A DNA stretch of 64,000 nt from Castellaniella sp035707805 (lineage in GTDB: Bacteria > Pseudomonadota > Gammaproteobacteria > Burkholderiales > Burkholderiaceae_B), in the NCBI GenBank assembly GCA_035707805.1, contig DASSTS010000050.1:31867-95866 (forward strand). The letters run 5' to 3'. Below, piece by piece: positions 50,811 to 60,610 of this stretch; position 1 is the stretch's first letter, and each line of letters starts with the position of its first letter. The notes below the pieces were generated by a model. It was not told the origin of the DNA. It did not search any database and was given only the letters and a program-made list of their open reading frames with translations. The position numbers and the translations under genes were made by a program.

Positions 50811-52310
50811 CTACAGTTTCGATTGAGCGACGTGATCCAGCAGCGCCTGAACCGACGGGTGCATCAGATCGGTGAAGAAGCTGGGGTAGATCCCCATGAA
50901 CAGCGTCAGGATCGCCAGCAGGCCCAGGATCAGGAATTCACGGCTGCAGATGTCCTGCATGCCGTCGACCTGCTCGTTGGTCACCGGACCGAAGGCCACG
51001 CGCTTGACCATCCACAGCGAGTAGCCCGCGCCCCAGATCAGGGCGGACGCCGCCAGCAGGCCGATCCAGAAATTGTGCTGCACCGCGCCCAGGATCACCG
51101 TGAATTCGCCGACGAACCCGCTGGTGCCCGGCAGGCCGGCATTGGCCATGGAAAACAGCACGAAGAAGGTCACGAATCGCGGCATGCGGTTGATGATGCC
51201 GCCGTAGGCGTCGATGCGGCGCGTATGCAGCCGGTCGTACATGACGCCGATGCACATGAACATGGCGCCCGACACGAAGCCGTGCGAGATCATCTGGATG
51301 ATGGCGCCTTCCAGGCCGGTGATGTTGAAGACGAAAAAGCCGAGGGTGACGAAGCCCATGTGCGCCACGGACGAATACGCCACGAGTTTCTTCATGTCGT
51401 CCTGGACGATGGCGACCAGGCCGATGTAGATCACCGCCACCAGCGACAGGGCGATCATCATGCCCGCCAGGCTGTGGGAGGCGTCCGGCGCGATCGGCAG
51501 CGAGAAGCGCAGGAAGGCGTAGGCGCCAAGTTTCAGCATGATGGCGGCCAGCACGATCGAGCCCCCCGTGGGCGCCTCGACGTGGGCGTCCGGCAGCCAG
51601 GTGTGGATCGGCCACATCGGGATCTTCACGGCGAACGCGGCAAAGAGCGCCAGGAAGATGAACATCTGCTCGGTATAGCCGAGCCGCGTCTGGTGCCAGG
51701 TGGCGATGTCGAAGGAACCGCCCGACACATGCCAGAGGTAGATGAAGGCGATCAGCGTCAGCAGCGAGCCCAGCAGCGTGTACAGGAAGAACTTGAACGC
51801 GGCATAGACGCGGTTGGGACCGCCCCAGGCGCCGATGATGATGTACATCGGGATCAGGGTCGCCTCGAAGAACACGTAGAACAGCATGCCGTCCAGCGCG
51901 CAGAAGACGCCGATCATCAGGCCCGACAGGATCAGGAAGGCCGCCATGTACTGCGCCACGCGGGACTTGATGACCTCCCAGCCCGCCAGCACCACGATGA
52001 TGGTGATGAAGGCCGTCAGCAGCACGAACCAGACCGAGATCCCGTCGATGCCCAGGTGGTAGTTCAGGTTGAAGGCCTCGATCCAGGGGGTGTTCTCGAC
52101 GAACTGCATGTCCGCCGTCTTCGGGTTGAAGCCCGTGTACAGGGGCAGCGTCACCAGCAGGCCCGCGATGGAGCCCACCAGCGACAGCACCCGGGCGAGC
52201 CCCGGATTGTCGTCCCGGCCGACCAGCAGCACCAGCAGCCCGAACACGATCGGGACGAAGATCGACAGAGTCAGCCAGGGGAGTGTAGAAGACGCCATTT
52301 CGCTAGCCAT
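50811..52310 (-). CDS. nuoM: NADH-quinone oxidoreductase subunit M
   Basis: Proton-pumping antiporter-like subunit of complex I, 499 residues with about 14 helices. The conserved glutamate and lysine regions are in FYVFFEATLIPMYIIIG, FAVKIPMWPIHTWLPDAHVEAP and YSSVAHMGFVTLG. The ATG at 52310 overlaps the nuoL stop by one base (TGATG); a second in-frame ATG four codons later (52298) is equally possible. Confidence 0.96.
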   Translation of the reverse strand: MASEMASSTLPWLTLSIFVPIVFGLLVLLVGRDDNPGLARVLSLVGSIAGLLVTLPLYTGFNPKTADMQFVENTPWIEAFNLNYHLGIDGISVWFVLLTAFITIIVVLAGWEVIKSRVAQYMAAFLILSGLMIGVFCALDGMLFYVFFEATLIPMYIIIGAWGGPNRVYAAFKFFLYTLLGSLLTLIAFIYLWHVSGGSFDIATWHQTRLGYTEQMFIFLALFAAFAVKIPMWPIHTWLPDAHVEAPTGGSIVLAAIMLKLGAYAFLRFSLPIAPDASHSLAGMMIALSLVAVIYIGLVAIVQDDMKKLVAYSSVAHMGFVTLGFFVFNITGLEGAIIQMISHGFVSGAMFMCIGVMYDRLHTRRIDAYGGIINRMPRFVTFFVLFSMANAGLPGTSGFVGEFTVILGAVQHNFWIGLLAASALIWGAGYSLWMVKRVAFGPVTNEQVDGMQDICSREFLILGLLAILTLFMGIYPSFFTDLMHPSVQALLDHVAQSKL

Positions 52311-54364
52311 CAATGAACCATCAGGACGAAGAATGTGAGAAACACCATGATGCCGATGATCATGGCAAAGGCGTAGTGATAGATGTAGCCGGACTGCAGC
52401 AGGCGCGTCGTCGCGGCGGTCGCCCCCACCAGGCGGGCGCTGCCGTTGACGATCAGGCCGTCGATGATGCCGCGGTCGCCGCCCTGCCACAGGCCGCGGC
52501 CCAGGTTGCGGGCGAAGCGCGCCAGCACCTGCTCGTTGAACCAGTCGAAATAGTATTTGTTGTCCAGCAGGCGGTAGATGGGCGCGAAGGTGCGCGCGAT
52601 CGCCGCCGGCACCGCCGGGTTGATCAGCCAGCAATACCAGGCCGCCACGAAACCGGCCAGCAGCAGCAGGAACGGCACGGACGTCAGGCCATGCAGGCCG
52701 AAGCCTACCCAGCCATGCCATTCTTCAGCCAGGGCCGCCATCGCGGGATGCTGCGCCAGCACGGTGATCGACTTGCCGAAATAGCCGTTGAACAGCAGCG
52801 GGTCGACGAACCAGACGCCGGCCACGATCGACATGACGGCCAGGATGGACAGCGGCAGCGTCACCACCCAGGGCGATTCCTTGGGCTTGGCGCCATGCAG
52901 CGAGTGGACGGACGGACCGTCGCCGTGGTTGACCCAGTGGCCCTCGCCGTGCCCGTGGGCATGGTCGTGATCGTGGCCGTGGTCATCGTGTTCCGCATAG
53001 CGTTCCTTGCCGTGGAAGACCAGGAAATACAGGCGGAAGGAATACAGCGAGGTCACGAACACGCCCGAGAGCGTCAGGGCGTAGGCGAATCCGGCGCCCG
53101 GGATGTTGGCGGCCTCGGCCGCGGCGATGATGCTTTCCTTGGAGTAGAACCCCGAGAAGAACGGCGTGCCGACCAGGGCCAGCGTGCCGATCAGCATGGT
53201 GATCCAGGTGATCGGCATGCGCTTCCAGAGGCCGCCCATGTGGCGCATGTCCTGGTCGTGCATCATGCCCATGATGACCGAGCCCGAGCCCAGGAACAGC
53301 AGGGCCTTGAAGAAGGCGTGCGTCATCAGGTGGAAGATCGCCACCGAGTAGGCCGAGGCGCCCAGCGCCACCACCATGTAGCCCAGCTGCGACAGCGTGG
53401 AATAGGCCACGACGCGCTTGATGTCGTTCTGCACCACGCCCAGGATGCCCAGGAACAGGGCCCCGAAGGCGCCGATCACCATGATGACCGACAGCGCGGT
53501 CTCGCTCAGTTCGTAGACCGGCGAGAAGCGGGCCACCATGAAGATCCCGGCCGTCACCATGGTGGCGGCGTGGATCAGCGCGGAGATCGGGGTCGGGCCT
53601 TCCATGGAGTCGGGCAGCCAGACGTGCAGCGGCGCCTGGGCCGACTTGCCCATCGCGCCCACGAACAGGCACAGGCAGGCCACCGTCAGCATCTGCCAGT
53701 CGGTGCCCGGGAAGACGATCCCGCCCAGCTTGTCGGCCTGCGAGAAGACCTCGGCGTAGTTCAGGCTGCCGGCGTAGGCATACAGCAGACCGATGCCCAG
53801 CACGAAGCCGAAGTCGCCCACCCGGTTGACCATGAAGGCCTTGAGATTGGCGAACACGGCCGAGGGCTTGGAGTAATAGAAGCCGATCAGCAGGTAGGAC
53901 ACCAGGCCGACGGCCTCCCAGCCGAAGAACAGCTGCAGCATGTTGTTCGACATCACCAGCATCAGCATGGAGAACGTGAACAGCGAGATGTAGGAGAAGA
54001 ACCGGTTGTAGCCGGGATCGTCGGCCATGTAGCCGATGGTGTAGATGTGCACCATCAGGGACACGCCGGTGACCACCACCATCATCAGGGCGGACAGCGA
54101 ATCGATCAGGAAGCCGATCTCGAACTTGAACGGCCCGATCATGGACCAGGTGTAGATCGTGCCGTCGAAGGTCTGGCCGGCCAGCACTTGCTGCAGCACG
54201 ACCAGCGAACCCACGAAGGAGATCGCCACGCCCAGGATGGTCAGCCCGTGCGCGCCGCGCCGGCCGATCCACGAACCCAGGAAGCCCGTGGCGAACAGGC
54301 CCACCAGCACGGCGGAAGCCAGCGGCGCCAGGGCGATCAACAGATAGAGACTTTGCGCAGTCAT
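52310..54364 (-). CDS. nuoL: NADH-quinone oxidoreductase subunit L
   Basis: Largest antiporter-like subunit of complex I, 684 residues, with about 14 core helices plus the long lateral helix at the C-terminus that links the pump modules. Visible cores are FGWEAVGLVSYLLIGFY, MGKSAQAPLHVWLPDSMEGPTPVS-like and YSTLSQLGYM. A His/Asp-rich stretch around residue 460 (HDDHGHDHDHAHGH) lies in a loop and may bind metal, a feature variable among homologues. Confidence 0.96.
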   Translation of the reverse strand: MTAQSLYLLIALAPLASAVLVGLFATGFLGSWIGRRGAHGLTILGVAISFVGSLVVLQQVLAGQTFDGTIYTWSMIGPFKFEIGFLIDSLSALMMVVVTGVSLMVHIYTIGYMADDPGYNRFFSYISLFTFSMLMLVMSNNMLQLFFGWEAVGLVSYLLIGFYYSKPSAVFANLKAFMVNRVGDFGFVLGIGLLYAYAGSLNYAEVFSQADKLGGIVFPGTDWQMLTVACLCLFVGAMGKSAQAPLHVWLPDSMEGPTPISALIHAATMVTAGIFMVARFSPVYELSETALSVIMVIGAFGALFLGILGVVQNDIKRVVAYSTLSQLGYMVVALGASAYSVAIFHLMTHAFFKALLFLGSGSVIMGMMHDQDMRHMGGLWKRMPITWITMLIGTLALVGTPFFSGFYSKESIIAAAEAANIPGAGFAYALTLSGVFVTSLYSFRLYFLVFHGKERYAEHDDHGHDHDHAHGHGEGHWVNHGDGPSVHSLHGAKPKESPWVVTLPLSILAVMSIVAGVWFVDPLLFNGYFGKSITVLAQHPAMAALAEEWHGWVGFGLHGLTSVPFLLLLAGFVAAWYCWLINPAVPAAIARTFAPIYRLLDNKYYFDWFNEQVLARFARNLGRGLWQGGDRGIIDGLIVNGSARLVGATAATTRLLQSGYIYHYAFAMIIGIMVFLTFFVLMVH

Positions 54365-54371
54365 GACGCCC

Positions 54372-54680
54372 TTACCCCTTCAGCTGGTCGAGCTTGTCGA
54401 CATTGAGAGTGCTGAGATTGCGGAACAGCAGCACCAGAATGGCCAGGCCGATGGCCGCCTCGGCGGCCGCCACCGTCAGCACGAAGAACACGAACACCTG
54501 CCCGGCCGGGTTGCCCGACCAGATCGAAAAGGCGACGAAGTTCATGTTGGCCGACAGCAGGATCAGTTCGATCGACATCAGCAGCACGATGAGGTTGCGG
54601 CGGTTCAGGAAGAAACCGAAGACGCCGATGGCGAACAGGATCGCCCCGACGATCAGGTAATGGCTCAGTCCGATCTGCAT
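54372..54680 (-). CDS. nuoK: NADH-quinone oxidoreductase subunit K
   Basis: Small membrane subunit of complex I, 102 residues with three helices. The glutamates important for proton transfer are in IELILLSANMNFVAF and TVAAAEAAIGLAILV. Two ATGs are adjacent (54683 and 54680); the second overlaps the nuoJ stop by one base, the arrangement also seen at nuoL/nuoM and nuoG/nuoH. Confidence 0.95.
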   Translation of the reverse strand: MQIGLSHYLIVGAILFAIGVFGFFLNRRNLIVLLMSIELILLSANMNFVAFSIWSGNPAGQVFVFFVLTVAAAEAAIGLAILVLLFRNLSTLNVDKLDQLKG

Positions 54681-55306
54681 CATTTTTCGGCTCCTTCGGA
54701 TTCCTGGGCGGGGGTGTCCACCACGGACGGCATCTGCACGATGCGGATGCGGTCGGAGGCGGTGACCCGCACCTGCTTGCTGGGGCTGGTGCGCTTGTAG
54801 TCGCTGCGCTTGCGCATGGTCAGCGCGATCGCGGCGATCATGCCCACCAGCAGGATCAGGCCGCCGATCTGCACCGCATAGGCGAAATGCGTGTACATGG
54901 CCGTGCCCAGCGCCAGGGTGTTGTCGAAATCATCGGCCGGCACCGGCAGGGCCGAGGCGTCGCCCCAGGACCGCAGCACCACGAATGCCATTTCCAGCAC
55001 CATGACGCCGCCGATGGTCAGGCCCAGCGGCAGGTAGACCTTCAGGCCGGATTTCAGGCCTTCCATGCGCATGTCCAGCATCATGACGACGAACAGGAAC
55101 AGCACCATGACGGCGCCGACGTAGACGATCATCAGGGCCAGGGCCAGGAATTCGGCCTGGATCAGCATCCACAGCATGGACGCGGTGAAGAAGGTCAGGA
55201 TCAGGTGCAGCACCCCGGTGACGGGGCTGGTGGCCGTGATGACGCGGAACGCCGCCACGACCAGCACGATGGCCAGCAGGTAGAACAGGATGGAATCAAA
55301 ACTCAT
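54680..55306 (-). CDS. nuoJ: NADH-quinone oxidoreductase subunit J
   Basis: Membrane subunit of complex I, 208 residues with five helices (FYLLAIVLVVAAFRVI; EFLALALMIVYVGAVMVLFLFVVMMLD). The YVGAVMVLFLFVVMMLD helix contains the family's characteristic distorted segment. The C-terminal ~40 residues are hydrophilic. The ATG at 55306 begins the homology. Confidence 0.95.
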   Translation of the reverse strand: MSFDSILFYLLAIVLVVAAFRVITATSPVTGVLHLILTFFTASMLWMLIQAEFLALALMIVYVGAVMVLFLFVVMMLDMRMEGLKSGLKVYLPLGLTIGGVMVLEMAFVVLRSWGDASALPVPADDFDNTLALGTAMYTHFAYAVQIGGLILLVGMIAAIALTMRKRSDYKRTSPSKQVRVTASDRIRIVQMPSVVDTPAQESEGAEK

Positions 55307-55322
55307 GGTCGGTCTTCCGGCA

Positions 55323-55811
55323 TCAACGATAGGGCGCGTCGGCGGCGCGGCGGGCGGCGATCTCCGACTCGTAGCGGTCGCCCACGGCCAGCAGCATGTC
55401 CTTGGTGAAATACAGGTCGCCGCGCTTTTCACCGTGGTATTCGTGCAGATGGGTTTCCACGATGGCGTCGGTCGGACAGGCCTCCTCGCAGAAGCCGCAG
55501 AAAATGCACTTGGTCAGATCGATGTCGTAGCGGGTCGTGCGGCGGGTGCCGTCGTCGCGCTGCTCGGATTCGATGGTGATGGCCAGCGCCGGGCAGACGG
55601 CCTCGCACAGCTTGCAGGCGATGCAGCGCTCTTCGCCGCTTTCGTAGCGGCGCTGGGCGTGCAGCCCGCGAAAGCGCGGCGAGGTCGGGGTCTTTTCCGC
55701 CGGATAACGCAGCGTGATCTTGCGCTTGAAGAAATACTTGCCCGTCAGGCGCATGCCTTCGAGCATTTCCTTCAGCATCAGACTGCCGAAGAAGTCCTTG
55801 ATTGCTTCCAT
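55323..55811 (-). CDS. nuoI: NADH-quinone oxidoreductase subunit I
   Basis: Peripheral-arm subunit of complex I, 162 residues, carrying two 4Fe-4S clusters (N6a, N6b). Both eight-iron ferredoxin motifs are intact: CIACKLCEAVCP and CIFCGFCEEACP. It passes electrons from NuoG to NuoB. It sits 10 bases after nuoH and 16 before nuoJ. Confidence 0.97.
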   Translation of the reverse strand: MEAIKDFFGSLMLKEMLEGMRLTGKYFFKRKITLRYPAEKTPTSPRFRGLHAQRRYESGEERCIACKLCEAVCPALAITIESEQRDDGTRRTTRYDIDLTKCIFCGFCEEACPTDAIVETHLHEYHGEKRGDLYFTKDMLLAVGDRYESEIAARRAADAPYR

Positions 55812-55821
55812 GTCGTACCCC

Positions 55822-56895
55822 TTACTGCCAGATATTCCAGGGCGTCTGCATCCAGATCGCCACGACCACCAGCCAGACCCCCGTCAGGGGGATGAAGACC
55901 TTCCAGCCCAGACGCATGATCTGGTCGTAGCGGTAGCGCGGGAAGGTGGCGCGGAACCAGATGAACAGGGACACCACGAAGAAGGTCTTGAGACCCAGCC
56001 AGATCCAGCCCGGCACCCAGGTGAAGGGCGCGAAGTCCAGCGGCGGCAGCCAGCCTCCCAGGAACATGATCACGGCCATCGCCGACAGCAGGATCATGTT
56101 GGCGTATTCACCCAGGAAGAACAGGGCGAAGCCCATCCCGGAATATTCCACCATGTGCCCGGCGACGATCTCCGATTCGCACTCCGCCATGTCGAAGGGA
56201 TGGCGGTTGGTCTCTGCGACCGAGGCGATGACGTAGATGACGAACAGCGGCAAGAGCGGCAGCCAGTTCCAGGACAGAATGCTGATGCCGTGGTCGGCGA
56301 ACCAGCCCGTGCCCTGGCCGACGACGATGCCGGACAGGTTCAGCGTGCCCGACACCAGCAGCACCGTGACCAGCACGAAACCCACCGCCAGTTCGTAGGA
56401 CACCATCTGCGCCGAGGCGCGCAGCGCCGACAGCAGCGCGTATTTGGAGTTCGAGGCCCAGCCGGCCACGATCACCCCGTAGACGCCCACCGACGTGATC
56501 GCCATGATGAACAGCAGCCCGGCGTTGATGTCGGCCAGCACGACGTCCGGCTGGAACGGGATCACCGCCCACGCGGCCAGCGCGGGCATCAGCGTGACCA
56601 CCGGGGCCACGACGTAGAGCACCGGATTGGCCTTGTTCGGGACGATCAGCTCTTTGGTCAGCAGCTTGAACACGTCGGCGAACGGCTGCAGCAGGCCGCG
56701 GTAGCCCACGCGGTTGGGCCCCAGGCGGATGTGCATGAAGCCGATCATCTTGCGTTCCCAGTACGTCAGGTACGCGACGCACAGGATGATGGGCACGGCG
56801 ATGACGATGATCTTCACCAGGGTCCAGACGACCAGCCAGGGCGTGGCGCCGATCAGGTCGGTGCCGTAGGCGTTCAGGGTATTCAACCAGTCCAT
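55822..56895 (-). CDS. nuoH: NADH-quinone oxidoreductase subunit H
   Basis: Membrane subunit of complex I that forms the quinone entry chamber, 357 residues and about eight helices. Highly conserved loops are present: TYWERKMIGFMHIRLGPNRVG, AETNRHPFDMAECESEIVAG with the charged quinone-site residues, and RYRYDQIMRLGWK. The ATG overlaps the nuoG stop by one base (TAATG). Confidence 0.97.
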   Translation of the reverse strand: MDWLNTLNAYGTDLIGATPWLVVWTLVKIIVIAVPIILCVAYLTYWERKMIGFMHIRLGPNRVGYRGLLQPFADVFKLLTKELIVPNKANPVLYVVAPVVTLMPALAAWAVIPFQPDVVLADINAGLLFIMAITSVGVYGVIVAGWASNSKYALLSALRASAQMVSYELAVGFVLVTVLLVSGTLNLSGIVVGQGTGWFADHGISILSWNWLPLLPLFVIYVIASVAETNRHPFDMAECESEIVAGHMVEYSGMGFALFFLGEYANMILLSAMAVIMFLGGWLPPLDFAPFTWVPGWIWLGLKTFFVVSLFIWFRATFPRYRYDQIMRLGWKVFIPLTGVWLVVVAIWMQTPWNIWQ

Positions 56896-59225
56896 TAGCG
56901 TCGCTCCAGCTGGATGGCGCCCGAGCCCATGCCCAGGGCGGCGGTCTGTTCAAAGGCGCCGGCGATGCGCACTGCGCCATCGGCCACGGTCTCGTCCAGG
57001 GCCGCGGTCAGGTCCGCCGAACCATGGACAGTCGAGACCCGCACGGCATCGCCGTCGGCCAGGCCCAGCGACTGCAGGGTCGCCGCGTTGGCGGCGGCCC
57101 GCGGCGGCGCCGAGCTGACGTGCTCCTGCAGCGGCTGCGAGCGGCGCACCAGCGCGTCGGTGCGGTAGATCGGCAGTTCGGCCACGCGTTCCAGGCCGGC
57201 GGCCGGCGCGGCCACGCCCGGCTCGCGGCGGATCTCGTTGGACAGGCGGCCGTCGACGCCGCCGACCATGACCGTGTCGCGCACGGATTCGGAGGTCTCG
57301 TCGTCAAAGCCCTGCAGGCCCAGCAGGTTGCCCAGGACGCGCAGCACTTTCCAGGCCGGACGGGTGTCGCCGAACGGCGCGGCCACGCCCTTGAAGCTCT
57401 GCACGCGGCCCTCGGCATTGACGAAGGAGCCGGAGGTCTCGGTGAAGGGCGCGATGGGCAGCATGACGTCGGCCCAGTCCTCGGCGGCCGAGCGGAAGGC
57501 GGTGAAGGCCACCGCCATGGCGGAACCTTGCAGCGCGCGCACGGCGCGCTCGCCGAGCTCGCTGTCCAGCCGGGGCTCGGCATGCAGCACCAGATAGGCC
57601 TTCAGGGGATCGCCGCCCAGCATGCGGCGGGCATCCAGGCCGCCCTCGGCAGGCACGGCGCCGGCCAGGTAGCCGCCCACCGTGTTGCCGCCCGGGGTCA
57701 GGAAGCCGAAGCGTCCGCCCGCCAGGCGGGCAATCGCCTGCGCATTGGCCGCCAGCAGGGCCGCCTGGTCGTCCGTGACGGCCTGGTTGCCCATGAAGAC
57801 GGCGACCCGCTCGCCCGAGGCGAGGCTGTCGGCGATCGCGCGGGCGGCGTCGCCCGGCTGCACGCCGGCCAGGCCCTCGGGCACGGGCTGGGATTTCAGG
57901 CCGGCCAGGGCCACGGCGATCTCGCCCAGGGCCTGGGCGATGCCGGACGGCTTGACCGTGATGCGGCCGGTGACCCGCGCCAGCGGATCGGCGGCGACGC
58001 TGTCCACCAGGGACAGCTGCATACCGCGCTTGGCCGCCTGGCGCAGGCGCTGGGCCATCAGGGGATGATCCTTGCGCAGGAAGGAACCCACCACCAGGAC
58101 GCGGTCCAGCGTGTTGAGTTCGGCGATCGGCATGCCCAGCCAGGGCGCGCCGCTGCGCACCGCATCCAGGGCCGAGCCGTCGCCGCGCAGGCGGAAGTCG
58201 ATGTTGTCGGAACCCAGCGCGCGGGTCAGCCGCGCCAGCAGGGCGAGTTCTTCCAGCGTCGCGGTCTCGGAGCCCAAGGCGCCGATCTGTGCGCCGCCGC
58301 CGTCCTCGCGCACCTGGTTCAGGCCGGTGACCACGGACTGCAGCGCATCGGACCAGGAGGCCTCGTGCCACTGTCCGTCGCAGCCGCGCACCATGGGATG
58401 CTGCAGGCGGTCCTCGACGTACAGGCCGGCATAGGAAAAACGGTCGCGGTCGCTGATCCAGCATTCGTTGACGGGTTCGTTCTCGAACGGCACCACCCGC
58501 AGCACGCGGTCCATCTTGGTCTGCACGACCAGGTTGGCGCCCACGCTGTCGTGCGGGCTGACGGAGCGGCGGCGGGCCAGTTCCCAGGTCCGCGCGCTCA
58601 TCATGAAGGGCTTGGACAGCAGGGCCCCGACCGGGCAGACGTCGATCATGTTGCCCGAGAGTTCGGATTCCACGGCCTCGCCCACGAAAGTGGTGATTTC
58701 GGAGAACTCGCCGCGGTTGAGCATGCCGATTTCCATGATGCCGCCGATCTCCTGGCCGACCCGCACGCAGCGCGTGCAGTGGATGCAGCGCTGCATGTGT
58801 TCGGCGGAAATCAGGGGGCCCATGGGCTTGTGGAAGACGACGCGCTTGGTTTCCTTGTAGCGCGAGGCGGATTCACCGTAGCCCATCGCCAGGTCCTGCA
58901 GCTGGCATTCGCCGCCCTGGTCGCACACCGGGCAGTCCAGGGGGTGGTTGATCAGCAGGAATTCCATGACCGCGCGCTGGGCGGCCACGGCCTTTTCGGA
59001 GTGCGTGTACACCACCATGCCGTTGGTGACCGGCGTGGCACAGGCGGGCAGCTGCTTGGGGGCCTTTTCGACCTCGACCAGGCACATGCGGCAGTTGGCG
59101 GCGATGCTGAGTTTCTTGTGATAGCAGAAATGCGGGATGTACAGCCCCGCCGCGTGGGCAGCCTGGATGACCATGCTGCCTTCTTCGGCTTGAACCTTCA
59201 GCCCGTCGATGGTGAGTTCTACCAT
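56895..59225 (-). CDS. nuoG: NADH-quinone oxidoreductase subunit G
   Basis: Large iron-sulfur subunit of the peripheral arm, 776 residues. The N-terminal 2Fe-2S ferredoxin (FCYHKKLSIAANCRMC), CPVCDQGGECQLQD, and CIHCTRCVRVGQEIGG cysteines are present, followed by a degenerate molybdopterin-oxidoreductase-like domain. The C-terminal third is variable and Ala-rich. The ATG at 59225 gives the usual MVELTIDG start; the frame upstream of it overlaps nuoF. Confidence 0.95.
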   Translation of the reverse strand: MVELTIDGLKVQAEEGSMVIQAAHAAGLYIPHFCYHKKLSIAANCRMCLVEVEKAPKQLPACATPVTNGMVVYTHSEKAVAAQRAVMEFLLINHPLDCPVCDQGGECQLQDLAMGYGESASRYKETKRVVFHKPMGPLISAEHMQRCIHCTRCVRVGQEIGGIMEIGMLNRGEFSEITTFVGEAVESELSGNMIDVCPVGALLSKPFMMSARTWELARRRSVSPHDSVGANLVVQTKMDRVLRVVPFENEPVNECWISDRDRFSYAGLYVEDRLQHPMVRGCDGQWHEASWSDALQSVVTGLNQVREDGGGAQIGALGSETATLEELALLARLTRALGSDNIDFRLRGDGSALDAVRSGAPWLGMPIAELNTLDRVLVVGSFLRKDHPLMAQRLRQAAKRGMQLSLVDSVAADPLARVTGRITVKPSGIAQALGEIAVALAGLKSQPVPEGLAGVQPGDAARAIADSLASGERVAVFMGNQAVTDDQAALLAANAQAIARLAGGRFGFLTPGGNTVGGYLAGAVPAEGGLDARRMLGGDPLKAYLVLHAEPRLDSELGERAVRALQGSAMAVAFTAFRSAAEDWADVMLPIAPFTETSGSFVNAEGRVQSFKGVAAPFGDTRPAWKVLRVLGNLLGLQGFDDETSESVRDTVMVGGVDGRLSNEIRREPGVAAPAAGLERVAELPIYRTDALVRRSQPLQEHVSSAPPRAAANAATLQSLGLADGDAVRVSTVHGSADLTAALDETVADGAVRIAGAFEQTAALGMGSGAIQLERR

Positions 59226-59239
59226 GGCGTGTCCTGACC

Positions 59240-60610
59240 CTACAGATACTTGGCGACCACACAATCCTTGTGGTCGACGTGGTGGACGAATTCGTCGCGG
59301 AAATGCTTGATGAAGCTGCGTACCGGCATGGCGGCGGCGTCGGCCAGCGCACAGATCGTGCGGCCCATCATGTTGTGCGCCACCGAATCCAGGGTCTCGA
59401 TGTCCTCCATCGTGCCCTGGCCGTGTTCCAGGCGCTGCATCATGCGGTACAGCCAGCCGGTGCCCTCGCGGCAGGGCGTGCACTGCCCGCAGGACTCTTC
59501 CATGTAGAAGTACGACAGGCGCATCAGCGATTTCACCATGCAGCGGGTCTCGTCCATGACGATGACCGCGCCCGAGCCCAGCATGGACCCGGCCTTGGCG
59601 ATCGAGTCGTAATCCATGTTGGTGTTCATCATGATGTCGGCCGGCAGCACCGGGGCGGACGAACCGCCCGGGATCACGGCCTTGAGCTTGCGCCCGCCCT
59701 TGACCCCGCCGGCCAGTTCCAGCAAGGTCGCGAACGGCGTGCCCAGCGGGATCTCGTAGTTGCCGGGACGCTCGACGTCACCGGAAATCGAGAAGATCTT
59801 GGTGCCGCCCGCCTTTTCGATGCCGAGTTCGAGGTAAGCCTGGGCGCCCATCTGGAAGACGAAAGGCACGGCCGCGAAGGTCTCGGTGTTGTTGATGGTG
59901 GTGGGCTTGCCATACAGGCCGAAACTGGCCGGGAACGGCGGCTTGAACCGCGGCTGGCCCTTTTTGCCTTCCAGGGATTCCAGCAGCGCGGTTTCTTCGC
60001 CGCAGATGTAGGCGCCGAAACCGTGATGCGAGTGGAGCTGGAAGGAAAAACCGGACCCCAGGATGTCCTCGCCCAGGAACCCTGCCTCGCGGGCCTGTTC
60101 CAGGGCCTGCTCGAAGCGTTCGTGGATCTGGAAGATCTCGCCGTGGATGTAGTTGTAGCCGACCGAGGCGCCCATGGCGAAGCCGCCGATGATCATGCCC
60201 TCGATCACCGCGTGCGGGTTGTATCGCAGCAGGTCGCGGTCCTTGAAGGTGCCGGGCTCGCCCTCGTCGGAATTGCAGACCACGTATTTCTGGCCCGGCA
60301 GATTGCGCGGCATGAAGGACCATTTCAGCCCGGTCGGAAAGCCCGCGCCGCCGCGCCCGCGCAGGCTGGAGGCCTTGAGCTCGGCGATCACGTCGTCCGG
60401 CGTCATGCCGGTGGACAGGATTTTCTTCAGGGACTCGTAGCCGCCGCGGGCGACGTAGTCCTGCAATCCCCAGTTCTCGCCGTTCAGGCCCGCCAGCAGC
60501 AGGGGCTTGATGTGGCGGTCGTGGAAAATCATGCTGCGCGACGCATCGCCGCCCAGGTTCGGATCCAGCGCATCCGTGCCGTATTTACGCAAGACGTCCA
60601 GTGCGCTCAT
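59240..60610 (-). CDS. nuoF: NADH-quinone oxidoreductase subunit F
   Basis: NADH-binding flavoprotein of complex I, 456 residues. The NADH/FMN loop GRGGAGFPTGLKW and the SDEGEPGTFKDR segment are clear, and the 4Fe-4S N3 cysteines are in SCGQCTPCREG with a fourth further on. This is where electrons enter the chain. The ATG at 60610 overlaps the nuoE stop by four bases. Confidence 0.97.
   Translation of the reverse strand: MSALDVLRKYGTDALDPNLGGDASRSMIFHDRHIKPLLLAGLNGENWGLQDYVARGGYESLKKILSTGMTPDDVIAELKASSLRGRGGAGFPTGLKWSFMPRNLPGQKYVVCNSDEGEPGTFKDRDLLRYNPHAVIEGMIIGGFAMGASVGYNYIHGEIFQIHERFEQALEQAREAGFLGEDILGSGFSFQLHSHHGFGAYICGEETALLESLEGKKGQPRFKPPFPASFGLYGKPTTINNTETFAAVPFVFQMGAQAYLELGIEKAGGTKIFSISGDVERPGNYEIPLGTPFATLLELAGGVKGGRKLKAVIPGGSSAPVLPADIMMNTNMDYDSIAKAGSMLGSGAVIVMDETRCMVKSLMRLSYFYMEESCGQCTPCREGTGWLYRMMQRLEHGQGTMEDIETLDSVAHNMMGRTICALADAAAMPVRSFIKHFRDEFVHHVDHKDCVVAKYL

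Noticed and set aside
48864..52316. Very long open frame antisense to the end of the nuo operon
   Set aside because: It is opposite nuoM, nuoN and the DUF2818 gene, has a His/Gln/Arg-rich composition without any known domain, and arises from the strong GC bias at third codon positions of the real genes.
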